From NCBI RefSeq assembly GCF_900142225.1, contig NZ_FRAD01000040.1:1-6074 (forward strand): a stretch of 6,074 nt of DNA. Reading direction: 5' to 3'. Origin of the DNA: Hathewaya proteolytica DSM 3090 (GTDB taxonomy: Bacteria > Bacillota > Clostridia > Clostridiales > Clostridiaceae). The notes beneath the pieces were generated by a model. That model was not told where the DNA came from. It was given only the letters and a program-made list of their open reading frames with translations, and ran no database searches. Position numbers and translations under genes: made by a program. Positions 1-5,626 of this stretch are shown here, one piece after another; positions within the stretch are counted from its first letter, which is position 1, and each line of letters opens with the position of its first letter.

Positions 1-98
1 CTATAAGACCCCTTGAAGACTACAAGGTTGATAGGTGAGAGGTGTAAGTGTGGTAACATATTTAGCTGACTCATACTAATAGGTCGAGGACTTGACCA
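1..98 (+). rRNA. rrl: 23S ribosomal RNA, 3' end (partial)
   Basis: This is the last ~98 nucleotides of a 23S rRNA whose body lies upstream of the window. The stretch 62-97 (TAGCTGAC, then ACTAATAGGTCGAGGACTTGACC) is the highly conserved 3' end of bacterial 23S rRNA. The final CTTGACC is the strand that pairs with the GGTCAAG-type 5' end of clostridial 23S. The exact mature end is uncertain by a few bases (97-100). It is followed by 5S on the same strand, the normal 16S-23S-5S order. Confidence 0.95.
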
Positions 99-209
99 AA
101 TTACTTATTCATTATACAATTTTGAGAGAATAAATTCTCTAATGAAACTCCTGAGCTTAGGCTCATGAGTACTGTATTTCTAAGAGGCAAAGCCTCAAAG
201 AACTACATG
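99..209 (+). other. 23S-5S internal transcribed spacer
   Basis: The ~110-nt spacer contains no tRNA. It holds three small hairpins seen directly: arms 125-131/134-140 (AGAGAAT/ATTCTCT); arms 147-150 plus 152-156 with 161-165 plus 167-170 (TGAGC-TTAG-GCTCA extended by ACTC/GAGT across one mismatch); and arms 184-188/192-196 (GAGGC-AAA-GCCTC). They probably serve rRNA folding or processing; none is followed by a T-tract, so none is a terminator. Confidence 0.7.
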
Positions 210-328
210 CATCTGGTAACTATAGCGTAAAGGTAACACCCCTTCCCATTCCGAACAGGACGGTTAAGCTTTATAGCGCTGATGGTACTTCAGGGGAGGC
301 CCTGCGGGAGAGTAAGACGTTGCCAGGT
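210..328 (+). rRNA. rrf: 5S ribosomal RNA
   Basis: Complete 5S rRNA of about 117-119 nt. The closing helix pairs CTGGTAAC (213-220) with GTTGCCAG (319-326). The conserved loop sequence AGGTAACACC, the CCCATTCCGAACAGG region and the GATGGTACT segment are all present in order. The ends are placed from helix I and could shift by one or two bases. It is the last gene of the upstream rRNA operon and is followed within ten bases by a terminator. Confidence 0.95.
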
Positions 329-334
329 TAGATG

Positions 335-367
335 AAAATCCTTAGATTAATTTCTAAGGATTTTTTT
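335..367 (+). terminator. Intrinsic terminator of the upstream rRNA operon
   Basis: A perfect 11-bp inverted repeat pairs AAAATCCTTAG (335-345) with CTAAGGATTTT (354-364) around an 8-nt loop, and the T-run extends to 367 (seven T in a row from 361). It lies just after 5S, so it ends the rRNA transcript. The sfsA ATG is only 30 bases past the T-run. Confidence 0.92.
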
Positions 368-396
368 ATATAAACATTTATATAATGAGGTGAAAA

Positions 397-1089
397 ATGG
401 TTTTTAATGAAGAGATAATAAAGGCAAGATTTATAAAACGGCCCAACCGCTTTCAAGGTTATGTATGTTTAAATGGAGAGGAAATAATGACTCATGTTCC
501 TAACACGGGAAGATGTAAAGAAATTCTTATTGAAGGATGCCAAGTAATCTTGAGGCGAGGCACGAATGAAAATAGAAAAACAAAGTATGATCTTATTGCT
601 GCATACAAGGGAAAAAAATTAATAAATATAGATTCGCAGATACCAAATAAAGTAGTGGAAGAAGCACTTAAGAATAAAAAAATAAAAGGCTTAGAGCGAT
701 TTAATAAAATAGAGCGAGAAAAAACTTATGGCAATAGTAGGTTTGATTTCAGGCTAACTGACGAAAATAATTTTGTTTATTATTTAGAGGTTAAAGGTGT
801 GACTTTAGAGGAGGATGGTGTGGCAAGCTTCCCTGACGCGCCTACTGAAAGAGGACGTAAGCATGTCCTTGAATTGATAGAAGTGAAAAAACAAGGCATG
901 GGTGCAGGAGTTATTTTTTTGCTTCAAATGGATAAAATGAAATTCTTTTCACCCAATGAAAAGATGGACCCGGCGTTTGCATCGGCGATAAAAGAAGCTT
1001 ATGACGTAGGTGTAGAGGTTTTCGCATACGATTGTTCTGTTGGAGAGAGCTACATAGAAATAGGCAGTCCAGTTCCAATTTCAATATAA
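397..1089 (+). CDS. sfsA: SfsA family DNA/RNA-binding protein (sugar fermentation stimulation protein homolog)
   Basis: Full-length SfsA homolog (230 residues, the usual family size). The N-terminal part (~1-80) matches the SfsA OB-like domain, with the hallmark HVPNTGRCKE at 33-42 preceded by FIKRPNRF (12-19). The C-terminal part is the nuclease-like domain, with SRFDFRL (114-120), EVKG (131-134) and the family signature FPDAPTERGRKH (145-156). The D117 and E131-x-K133 arrangement fits a PD-(D/E)XK-type active site. In E. coli SfsA was linked to maltose metabolism and binds DNA non-specifically; its true reaction is not settled, so function here is by family only. The ATG at 397 is supported by GAGGTG (387-392). 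Its position 30 bases after the rRNA terminator leaves little room for a promoter of its own: a TATAAT at 381-386 abuts the SD, and no -35 is visible. Read-through from the rRNA operon is possible. It ends at a terminator shared with the convergent gene. Confidence 0.95.
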   Translation: MVFNEEIIKARFIKRPNRFQGYVCLNGEEIMTHVPNTGRCKEILIEGCQVILRRGTNENRKTKYDLIAAYKGKKLINIDSQIPNKVVEEALKNKKIKGLERFNKIEREKTYGNSRFDFRLTDENNFVYYLEVKGVTLEEDGVASFPDAPTERGRKHVLELIEVKKQGMGAGVIFLLQMDKMKFFSPNEKMDPAFASAIKEAYDVGVEVFAYDCSVGESYIEIGSPVPISI

Positions 1090-1090
1090 A

Positions 1091-1122
1091 AAAATCCAGA
1101 AATATAAAGTTTTCTGGATTTT
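1091..1122. terminator. Bidirectional intrinsic terminator between convergent genes
   Basis: A perfect 12-bp inverted repeat (AAAATCCAGAAA at 1091-1102, TTTCTGGATTTT at 1111-1122) with an 8-nt loop lies between the sfsA stop (1087-1089) and the stop of the leftward 116-residue gene (1132). Read leftward it is followed by seven uridines (A-run 1088-1094). Read rightward the T-run is shorter (four T, A, three T). It should work in both directions, better for the leftward transcript. Confidence 0.9.
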
Positions 1123-1131
1123 ATTTGATGC

Positions 1132-1482
1132 TTAAATGTGTCTAGTTAAGTGTATTGATAGGATATCGTTTTCTTTATCGTAATTTAACGTGTATGAGTC
1201 AATCATCATACCTACTAAAATTAGCTCGGGATCAGTGTCATCTTCTCCACTAAGGCCCCAATAATATTCTTCTATTTCGTTACATCTTGGAGATGATAGT
1301 CTGTCCCTTATTTTTTTTATTAAAGCATCGTCAAGCTGTGTAAGGTTTTTGGCAGTTAGCGATATCTCTATTGAATTACTGGTTGTTTGACTATGGGTTG
1401 TTACATCGTTGGAGCCATAATGATGACAAAAACCAGTCAGTTCACTTACTATTTTTACTATTTTTTTATTGTTGTTATTCAT
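1132..1482 (-). CDS. Uncharacterised 116-residue acidic protein, downstream partner of the DUF1576 gene
   Basis: I do not recognise a named family. It is a soluble protein without signal peptide or membrane segment. An N-terminal helix with a lysine-rich start (MNNNNKKIVKIVSELTG) is followed by a His/Ser/Thr-rich stretch (19-37). A predicted helical stretch around 49-64 (LDDALIKKIRDRLSSP) leads to an acidic segment, EIEEYYWGLSGEDDTDPEL (70-88), and then LVGMMIDSYTLNYDKENDILSIHLTR in the last third. The acidic EEYYW..GEDD..PEL block looks like the part most likely to be conserved. The ATG at 1482 has no SD in range: the only good site (GGAG, 1511-1508) is 25 bases away and better placed for a TTG mini-ORF overlapping this ATG. 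An in-frame TAG upstream (1506-1504) rules out a long extension. It lies 61 bp after the DUF1576 stop on the same strand with no terminator between, so it is probably co-transcribed. Coding is likely from length, composition and the well-placed terminator. Confidence 0.75.
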   Translation of the reverse strand: MNNNNKKIVKIVSELTGFCHHYGSNDVTTHSQTTSNSIEISLTAKNLTQLDDALIKKIRDRLSSPRCNEIEEYYWGLSGEDDTDPELILVGMMIDSYTLNYDKENDILSIHLTRHI

Positions 1483-1511
1483 ATTTCTAATTGCCGCAAA
1501 GGGCTATCTCC
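1479..1511 (-). promoter_or_regulatory. SD site plus six-codon mini-ORF overlapping the start of the 116-residue gene
   Basis: Read leftward, AAAGGAG (1514-1508) is a strong SD. Eight bases on lies TTG (1499-1497), which opens the reading frame TTG CGG CAA TTA GAA ATA TGA (1499-1479), coding for MRQLEI. Its TGA shares bases with the ATG at 1482-1480 (ATGA overlap, the classical geometry for translational coupling). The ATG itself lies 25 bases from the SD, too far for direct initiation. The inference is that ribosomes load on the mini-ORF and reinitiate at the ATG. The alternative is a single-base indel that split one original start from its gene. Confidence 0.5.
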
Positions 1512-1543
1512 TTTAATTAATCTTTTTATAATTAATTAATATA

Positions 1544-2815
1544 TCATGAATCTACGGAACTTACAACTTTTTCTTTAAATGAAGATAAAAGAGGTAAAAG
1601 GATTATGGCAACTATTCCTCCAGCAAAGCCATTGTTATAAAGGTTTAATCCACCGTGTAACTCGCTTAAATTCATAACCATGCAAACATGACTAAATCCT
1701 GCCAATATACCGAATGGCCACCCAAAATGCCCACTTATAGGAGCGAGGGTAGTACTAAAAAGTATTGCCAATAACATGCTTGGAGAGGTCATATCCCATA
1801 CGTTAAGAAATGCACACAATAGGGCGCCAATAGCTACGGGAATTGTATTTTTTAGATGTTTTCCGAATGCTCCGAAGCCCACAATTGTAAATATACCACC
1901 CAGTGTTGGGCCAGTGAGATCGCCTCCAACTAATAAGACTAAGGTTGTATAAAATATGCCCAAAAGTCCCATATTAAGAAAGGTTGTGCCACTTCCAAAG
2001 ATAATATAGAAATCCGATACAAGTCTACCGGGAAGTTTTACTAGTTTAAATATTTTTTTAAAAGCTTGTTTATCTTGCACAAATCCAATTACTATAAAGG
2101 ATATAAACATACTGTATAATATGATTGAAAAAAGTGTGTTGTATTGAGATGTCCAAAGCAATCTTTTTTCAAAATTTATTCCAAAGGATCTTAAAAGAGC
2201 CATTAGTGCGGTTCCTATTAATCCGGCAGAAAACCCTGTATTGTATAAATTATATCCTTGATGTAGCCTTAGGCAATAAGTTGTTATGGGGCTCAAGATA
2301 AACCCTAAAATTGTTGTTATGGTAAGAGAAATGGGGATTGCCATGTAAAATGGGAAAATATCTGTAAACATGAGCTCATTGAATGTAGGTGCTAGAGCTG
2401 TGCCAAATGTGGCTACTAGTATATAATTCAAAAAAGGTTTTTTCTCGTATTTTGAGTATAACCACACGCCAAAAACTATTGGCCAAACATTGATGAGATT
2501 TTTGCCAAATAATCCAAATCCAAACATTAAAAGTATGGAGGATATCGTGGATCCGTTTGGTTTTACTCCAACGTATATAAAGATACCAAGAAATATTATA
2601 GATAACATGCTGGCATTGAATAGAGCAGCACCTATGCCACCCAGTGCAACATAATCAGTTATAAGGATATTTGAGTCAAAAAAGATTTCTATTAATCCTT
2701 TGAATATATTGGAAGGACTGTCTATTATAAATGATAATCCAATCAATATAAGAAAATAAGTTATGAAAATATAGTAGGTCTTATATATCTTCTTTTTTAT
2801 AATATTATGTTCCAT
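1544..2815 (-). CDS. DUF1576 family multi-pass membrane protein with internal duplication
   Basis: Integral membrane protein of 423 residues with about ten to twelve hydrophobic segments; the size and sequence character fit the DUF1576 family, whose domain occurs as two copies. The two halves align by eye: MFGFGLFGKNLINVWPIVFG (97-116) with IVGFGAFGKHLKNTIPVAIG (311-330), and HQGYNLYNTGFSAG (185-198) with HGGLNLYNNGFAGG (387-400). Each repeat thus carries GFGxFGKxL and Hx(G)xNLYNxGFxxG. Such paired polar motifs in buried helices are typical of inverted- or tandem-repeat transporters and channels, so a transport role is likely, but the substrate is unknown. The N-terminus MEHNIIKKKI is positively charged and short, consistent with a cytoplasmic start. 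The ATG at 2815 has no nearby SD; an in-frame ATG-TAA with a strong SD lies 39 bases upstream behind a hairpin. The first gene of a leftward pair, it is probably transcribed from 2942-2920. Confidence 0.85.
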   Translation of the reverse strand: MEHNIIKKKIYKTYYIFITYFLILIGLSFIIDSPSNIFKGLIEIFFDSNILITDYVALGGIGAALFNASMLSIIFLGIFIYVGVKPNGSTISSILLMFGFGLFGKNLINVWPIVFGVWLYSKYEKKPFLNYILVATFGTALAPTFNELMFTDIFPFYMAIPISLTITTILGFILSPITTYCLRLHQGYNLYNTGFSAGLIGTALMALLRSFGINFEKRLLWTSQYNTLFSIILYSMFISFIVIGFVQDKQAFKKIFKLVKLPGRLVSDFYIIFGSGTTFLNMGLLGIFYTTLVLLVGGDLTGPTLGGIFTIVGFGAFGKHLKNTIPVAIGALLCAFLNVWDMTSPSMLLAILFSTTLAPISGHFGWPFGILAGFSHVCMVMNLSELHGGLNLYNNGFAGGIVAIILLPLLSSFKEKVVSSVDS

Positions 2816-2868
2816 AAATACAGTAGTAAAATTATATCCGTAATAATTTTACATGGTCACCACCTTTC
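2816..2868 (-). promoter_or_regulatory. Start-stop element (ATG-TAA) with SD site and 10-bp hairpin in the DUF1576 gene leader
   Basis: Read leftward, AGAAAGGTGG (2869-2860) is a strong SD. GG at 2864-2863 is eight bases from ATG 2854-2852, but the next codon is TAA (2851-2849). The frame is the same as that of the gene (39 bases, 13 codons, before the ATG at 2815). Between them GTAAAATTAT (2852-2843) pairs perfectly with ATAATTTTAC (2835-2826) around a 7-nt loop, and the stem contains the TAA. Folding would bring the SD to about 17 bases from the ATG at 2815. This could be a control element acting on reinitiation, or a nonsense mutation at codon 2 of an older, longer start. Confidence 0.5.
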
Positions 2869-2887
2869 TAAATGTATTAATATGGGA

Positions 2888-2901
2888 TGTAGTAAACTAC
2901 A
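2888..2901. promoter_or_regulatory. Candidate operator palindrome downstream of the leftward promoter
   Basis: TGTAGT-AA-ACTACA has 6-bp perfectly complementary arms (2888-2893 and 2896-2901). It lies about 10-25 bases past the predicted start of the leftward transcript, where a bound repressor would block RNA polymerase. It could equally be a weak RNA hairpin; the loop of two is too tight without opening the stem, which favours a DNA site. No specific regulator is claimed. Confidence 0.35.
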
Positions 2902-2919
2902 ACTCATTATGTATTAATA

Positions 2920-2947
2920 ATTATAACATCAATGAATTAATTCTCAA
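2920..2947 (-). promoter_or_regulatory. Probable sigma-A promoter for the DUF1576 operon
   Basis: Read leftward, TTGAGA (2947-2942) and a perfect TATAAT (2925-2920) are separated by 16 bases. Transcription would begin near 2913, giving a ~97-nt leader that carries the palindrome at 2888-2901 and the start-stop element. Confidence 0.6.
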
Positions 2948-2958
2948 AGAAAAAAATA

Positions 2959-2987
2959 TATACAACTTTAAAATATTATGTGATAAT
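2959..2987 (+). promoter_or_regulatory. Candidate promoter for the cysteine-rich protein / MFS group
   Basis: TATACA (2959-2964), a 17-bp spacer ending in TGT, and GATAAT (2982-2987) form an extended -10 promoter with a weak -35. The start would be near 2994, about 67 bases before the TTG of the small cysteine-rich gene. The region is very AT-rich, so chance matches are easy and this call is tentative. It would be back to back with the leftward promoter. Confidence 0.4.
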
Positions 2988-3060
2988 TAAGTTACGTATT
3001 CTGTTCCATAAGTATTCATTAAATTTCAGTATTATTTTTCATTGGAAGGAGATGAGGTAA

Positions 3061-3237
3061 TTGAATGAAATATTGAGCAGAAATTGTATTAAATGTCCTG
3101 AAAGGATAAATTCAAGGTGTAAAGGTAATGACTCAAGTTGTATGTGCATTAAGTGCCCTAGATATCTGGCGGAGTGCCTTGTTGTAAAATATTGTAGAGA
3201 AACAGAGTCACCTATTTATATGGGTAGCCAGTATTAA
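3061..3237 (+). CDS. Small cysteine-rich protein (58 residues, eight Cys)
   Basis: A TTG-started gene of 58 codons and TAA stop. AAGGAG (3046-3051) lies nine bases before TTG 3061, which is near-ideal spacing; the in-frame ATG at 3052 is closed by TAA at 3058 and overlaps the SD, so TTG is the start. Cysteines are at 9, 12, 20, 27, 29, 32, 39 and 45. The sequence shows an internal duplication, NCIKCPERINSRC (8-20) and MCIKCPRYLAEC (28-39), that is C-x2-C-P-R-like units with a third Cys 7-8 residues on. There is no signal peptide or membrane segment, and the protein is basic and polar otherwise. The pattern suggests a compact metal-binding (zinc or Fe-S) fold in the cytoplasm; I do not recognise the family. 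The MFS gene follows 47 bases later with no terminator between, so they are probably one operon. Its function, perhaps sensing or carrying a metal, is only inferred. Confidence 0.75.
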   Translation: MNEILSRNCIKCPERINSRCKGNDSSCMCIKCPRYLAECLVVKYCRETESPIYMGSQY

Positions 3238-3284
3238 ATAATTTTGTCCATACTTATGAATAAAATGATAGGAGTGAACACAAA

Positions 3285-4490
3285 TTGAATATAAAAAATA
3301 AAAAATTTATCAAGGCCAACATAGGGATCATTATTTTTATGTTTTTGCTTATGATAATTAATGCGGTGGCAGAAAACCTTAAGGGTATTTTCTTGCCGTA
3401 TTTTAAAAGGGACTTTGGTATAACAGATGGTATAATGGGTATTTGGTTATTTACTGGTTCTATGGGATATATTTTATTTACGTATTTAGGCGGTCTTTTA
3501 TCAAAAAAATATGGACAAAAAAGAGTTATGTTTATGGGGATAATACTAACTATAGTTTCATGTATTTCCTTCTATTTTAGTCATAGCAGTAGATTTATGA
3601 TATTTTTAGACATTTTCCTTATAAATGGGGGTATATCATTGTCCACTATAGCAATAAATACACTGATTCCAATTGTAGGTGTTGGATTTCAAGCTGTATT
3701 AATGAATCTTACCCATTTCTTCTATGGATTTGGAGCAACTTTGGGAACTAGCACCACGGGGTACTTGTTAAATAATTCTGTAAAGTGGCAGAATATATAT
3801 CTTGGGGTGTGTATTTTCTATGTAATCATGGTTTCTGTTATTGGCTTAATTAAGGTTCCCAGCATTAGGATAGTTGAAAATGATAAAAATGTTATAAAAA
3901 AAGATAATAATAGCGATAGGGCGATTTTTAGCAATGGACTTATGTATGGGTTAGCTATGTCATTGGGTTTTTATGTGTTTGCTGAGACGGCTACTATAAA
4001 TTGGCTAGTAAATTACTGTGAGAAATCATTTTCCATGACTGTTCTACAGGCTACTAAGTATCTTTCTCTATTTACAGCTGTACTTACAATGGGGCGCCTC
4101 CTTGGAGGTTTTATTGTACAAAAAGTAGGTGAATTTAGAACGGTGCTTTTATTTACAGTGTGTGCAATTATTTTATTTACTTTTGGCGTAGTTCTGGGCA
4201 GCGGTGGAATAATTATGATATCTTTGGCTGGATTTTTCTTTTCCATTATATACCCTACCCTTGTACTATGCGCTGGCAAGCTATTTGGTAGCGAATCAGC
4301 TTATGTAACGGGCATCATTATTTCACTTGCTTCCGGTGTAAACATGATTTTAAATGTGGTGATGGGATATTTGAACCAAATTCTAGGTCCCATAAAGGGA
4401 TTTTATATTATTCCTACTAGTTTGTGTGTATCTCTTGCTGCACAGTTATATCTTAGATCTAAACGACGCAATATAAAAAATGTTTCTTAG
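3285..4490 (+). CDS. Major facilitator superfamily transporter, FucP/TsgA-like
   Basis: Membrane transporter of 401 residues with twelve predicted helices in two six-helix halves joined by a charged loop (~195-212, rich in Asn, Asp and Lys). The motif-A-like loop after helix 2 is GGLLSKKYGQKRVM (69-82), and its counterpart in the second half is GRLLGGFIVQKVGEFR (270-285). NLTHFFYGFGATLG (141-154) and FAETATINWLVNY (232-244) are features of the FucP/fucose-galactose-gluconate proton symporter branch, with E30 in helix 1, H144 and E234 as membrane charges. Substrate cannot be read from the sequence; sugar uptake or small-molecule efflux are both possible in this branch. The TTG at 3285 has AGGAG (3270-3274) ten bases upstream, and the reading frame has no better start. 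It lies between the cysteine-rich gene and the acetyltransferase gene, all in one direction. Confidence 0.9.
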   Translation: MNIKNKKFIKANIGIIIFMFLLMIINAVAENLKGIFLPYFKRDFGITDGIMGIWLFTGSMGYILFTYLGGLLSKKYGQKRVMFMGIILTIVSCISFYFSHSSRFMIFLDIFLINGGISLSTIAINTLIPIVGVGFQAVLMNLTHFFYGFGATLGTSTTGYLLNNSVKWQNIYLGVCIFYVIMVSVIGLIKVPSIRIVENDKNVIKKDNNSDRAIFSNGLMYGLAMSLGFYVFAETATINWLVNYCEKSFSMTVLQATKYLSLFTAVLTMGRLLGGFIVQKVGEFRTVLLFTVCAIILFTFGVVLGSGGIIMISLAGFFFSIIYPTLVLCAGKLFGSESAYVTGIIISLASGVNMILNVVMGYLNQILGPIKGFYIIPTSLCVSLAAQLYLRSKRRNIKNVS

Positions 4491-4599
4491 TCCAGAGAAA
4501 ATTAAGTAAACATAAAATATTTTTCCATAGAATTGTGAACTTAAAGAAAATACTTTGAAATTAAAAATAATGAAAACTATGTTTAGAGAGGTGGTTGTT

Positions 4600-5526
4600 A
4601 TGCCAAATGACAAATTTATTTGTATGAAGGAGAGTGGCAATGGCGAAATAAACTTAAGTGATGTTAATGGAATAAATATTGGGAAGGCATATCTTTTGAC
4701 CATTACAAAATCGAGCATTCTGTGCAGACTAAAGATGTATAGGCTTTGGGACAATGCGGAAATTGTGGAGGGAATAATAGATACGCTACTTAAGGATTTT
4801 ATATTTAAAAGAGGTGTAAATAAAGTCAGCTTTATAGTGGGTGAGGATATGGAAAGCTCACCTTTGATTGATATGGGGTTTCAGTTAGAGGGCATCCTGT
4901 GGGATAATATAATGCTAGCGACTAATGAGTATAAATCTGAGTTTATATTTGGTGTAAAGGCTCATGAATACAATAAAACTGGTTTAAAAAATAGGTTCAA
5001 TATAAATGGAAATCGCATAGCATTAAAGGTACTAATGCCTGAAGATGTTGAAGAGGTGCTTAAGTACTGCATAGAGAATAGAGATCATTTACAAAAATTC
5101 GAACCTAGCAGACAAGAAGATTATTATACTTTAGAGACACAAAAAAGGTATCTTATAGATAGTTATAATGCTTATCTAAATGGTAAAGAGGTAAATTTCG
5201 GTATACTGCTAAATGGCAAGATTGTTGGGCGGATAAGGATATTAAATATATTTATGGGGGTTATACGCACGTGTACTGTAGGCTATTCTATAGATAAAGA
5301 TCATGAAGGGAAAGGTTATATGAAAGAGGCTCTTTCTATTGTTGCTGAGTATGCAAAAAATGTTCTTGAGCTTCATAGAATAGAAGCGGGAACCCTTCCA
5401 GATAATAACCGTTCTCAAAGTGTGTTGAAATCCTGTGGATTTGAACTTCTTGGAGTCAATAAGAAGTACATCTACATAAATGGTGAATGGAAAGACCACA
5501 TAATGTATTATAAAATTCTAGACTAA
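4600..5526 (+). CDS. Two-domain GNAT family N-acetyltransferase, RimJ/RimL-like C-terminal domain
   Basis: Protein of 308 residues from the ATG at 4600. GAGGTG (4588-4593) lies six bases before it, which is why I prefer it to the in-frame TTG at 4555 that lacks an SD. The C-terminal domain (~137-308) is a recognisable acetyl-CoA-dependent GNAT of the RimJ/RimL type: ALKVLMPEDVEEVLKYC at the start, GYSIDKDHEGKGYMKEAL (228-245) as the acetyl-CoA loop and helix, and LPDNNRSQSVLKSCGFELLG (266-285) as the late strand. The N-terminal part (~40-122) resembles the second half of another GNAT fold: NKVSFIVGEDMESSPLIDMGFQLEGIL (74-100) parallels the C-terminal NN..S..VLKSCGFELLG stretch, but I see no pyrophosphate-binding loop, so it is probably inactive. 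It may modify an amino group on a protein, antibiotic or small molecule; the target is unknown. The gene follows the MFS gene by 109 bases without a clear terminator and ends before the terminator at 5561. Confidence 0.85.
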   Translation: MPNDKFICMKESGNGEINLSDVNGINIGKAYLLTITKSSILCRLKMYRLWDNAEIVEGIIDTLLKDFIFKRGVNKVSFIVGEDMESSPLIDMGFQLEGILWDNIMLATNEYKSEFIFGVKAHEYNKTGLKNRFNINGNRIALKVLMPEDVEEVLKYCIENRDHLQKFEPSRQEDYYTLETQKRYLIDSYNAYLNGKEVNFGILLNGKIVGRIRILNIFMGVIRTCTVGYSIDKDHEGKGYMKEALSIVAEYAKNVLELHRIEAGTLPDNNRSQSVLKSCGFELLGVNKKYIYINGEWKDHIMYYKILD

Positions 5527-5560
5527 TTATGAAGCTAATATATAATTGTATAGAAAAAGC

Positions 5561-5602
5561 AAAATGGGCACAGTGTAAATTAATAGCTGGCCCTTCTTTT
5601 TT
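5561..5602 (+). terminator. Intrinsic terminator after the acetyltransferase gene
   Basis: GGGC-A-CAG (5566-5573) pairs with CTGGCCC (5587-5593), a 7-bp GC-rich stem with one bulged A. It is followed by TTCTTTTTT (5594-5602). It insulates the protein-coding group from the rRNA operon that begins ~125 bases later. Confidence 0.75.
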
Positions 5603-5626
5603 ATCTGACTTGTTTTGTATGATTGT

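Noticed and set aside
1513..1539. Inverted repeat TTAATTAAT/ATTAATTAA between the DUF1576 and 116-residue genes, as a terminator
   Set aside because: Stem is all A-T, with no T-run after it on the minus strand; it leads straight into the SD of the next gene, so it is at most a weak spacer hairpin.
4013..4279. 88-codon open frame on the minus strand inside the MFS gene
   Set aside because: It lies fully antisense to a clearly recognisable transporter, has no SD context and its translation has no family features.
4485..4500. TTTCT/AGAAA repeat at the MFS stop as a terminator
   Set aside because: Only five A/T-rich pairs and no T-run after it.
4528..4533. TAGAAT as -10 of a separate promoter for the acetyltransferase gene
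   Set aside because: No acceptable -35 at 16-18 bases upstream; not enough in so AT-rich a region.
4555..4599. Fifteen-codon N-terminal extension of the acetyltransferase from TTG 4555
   Set aside because: No SD before the TTG, while ATG 4600 has GAGGTG at six bases.
4446..4754. 102-codon minus-strand frame across the MFS/GNAT junction
   Set aside because: Antisense to the ends of two supported genes and over the GNAT start site; hydrophobic, low-complexity translation from AT-rich DNA.
5242..5499. 85-codon minus-strand frame inside the acetyltransferase gene
   Set aside because: Antisense to the conserved catalytic domain; chance open frame.
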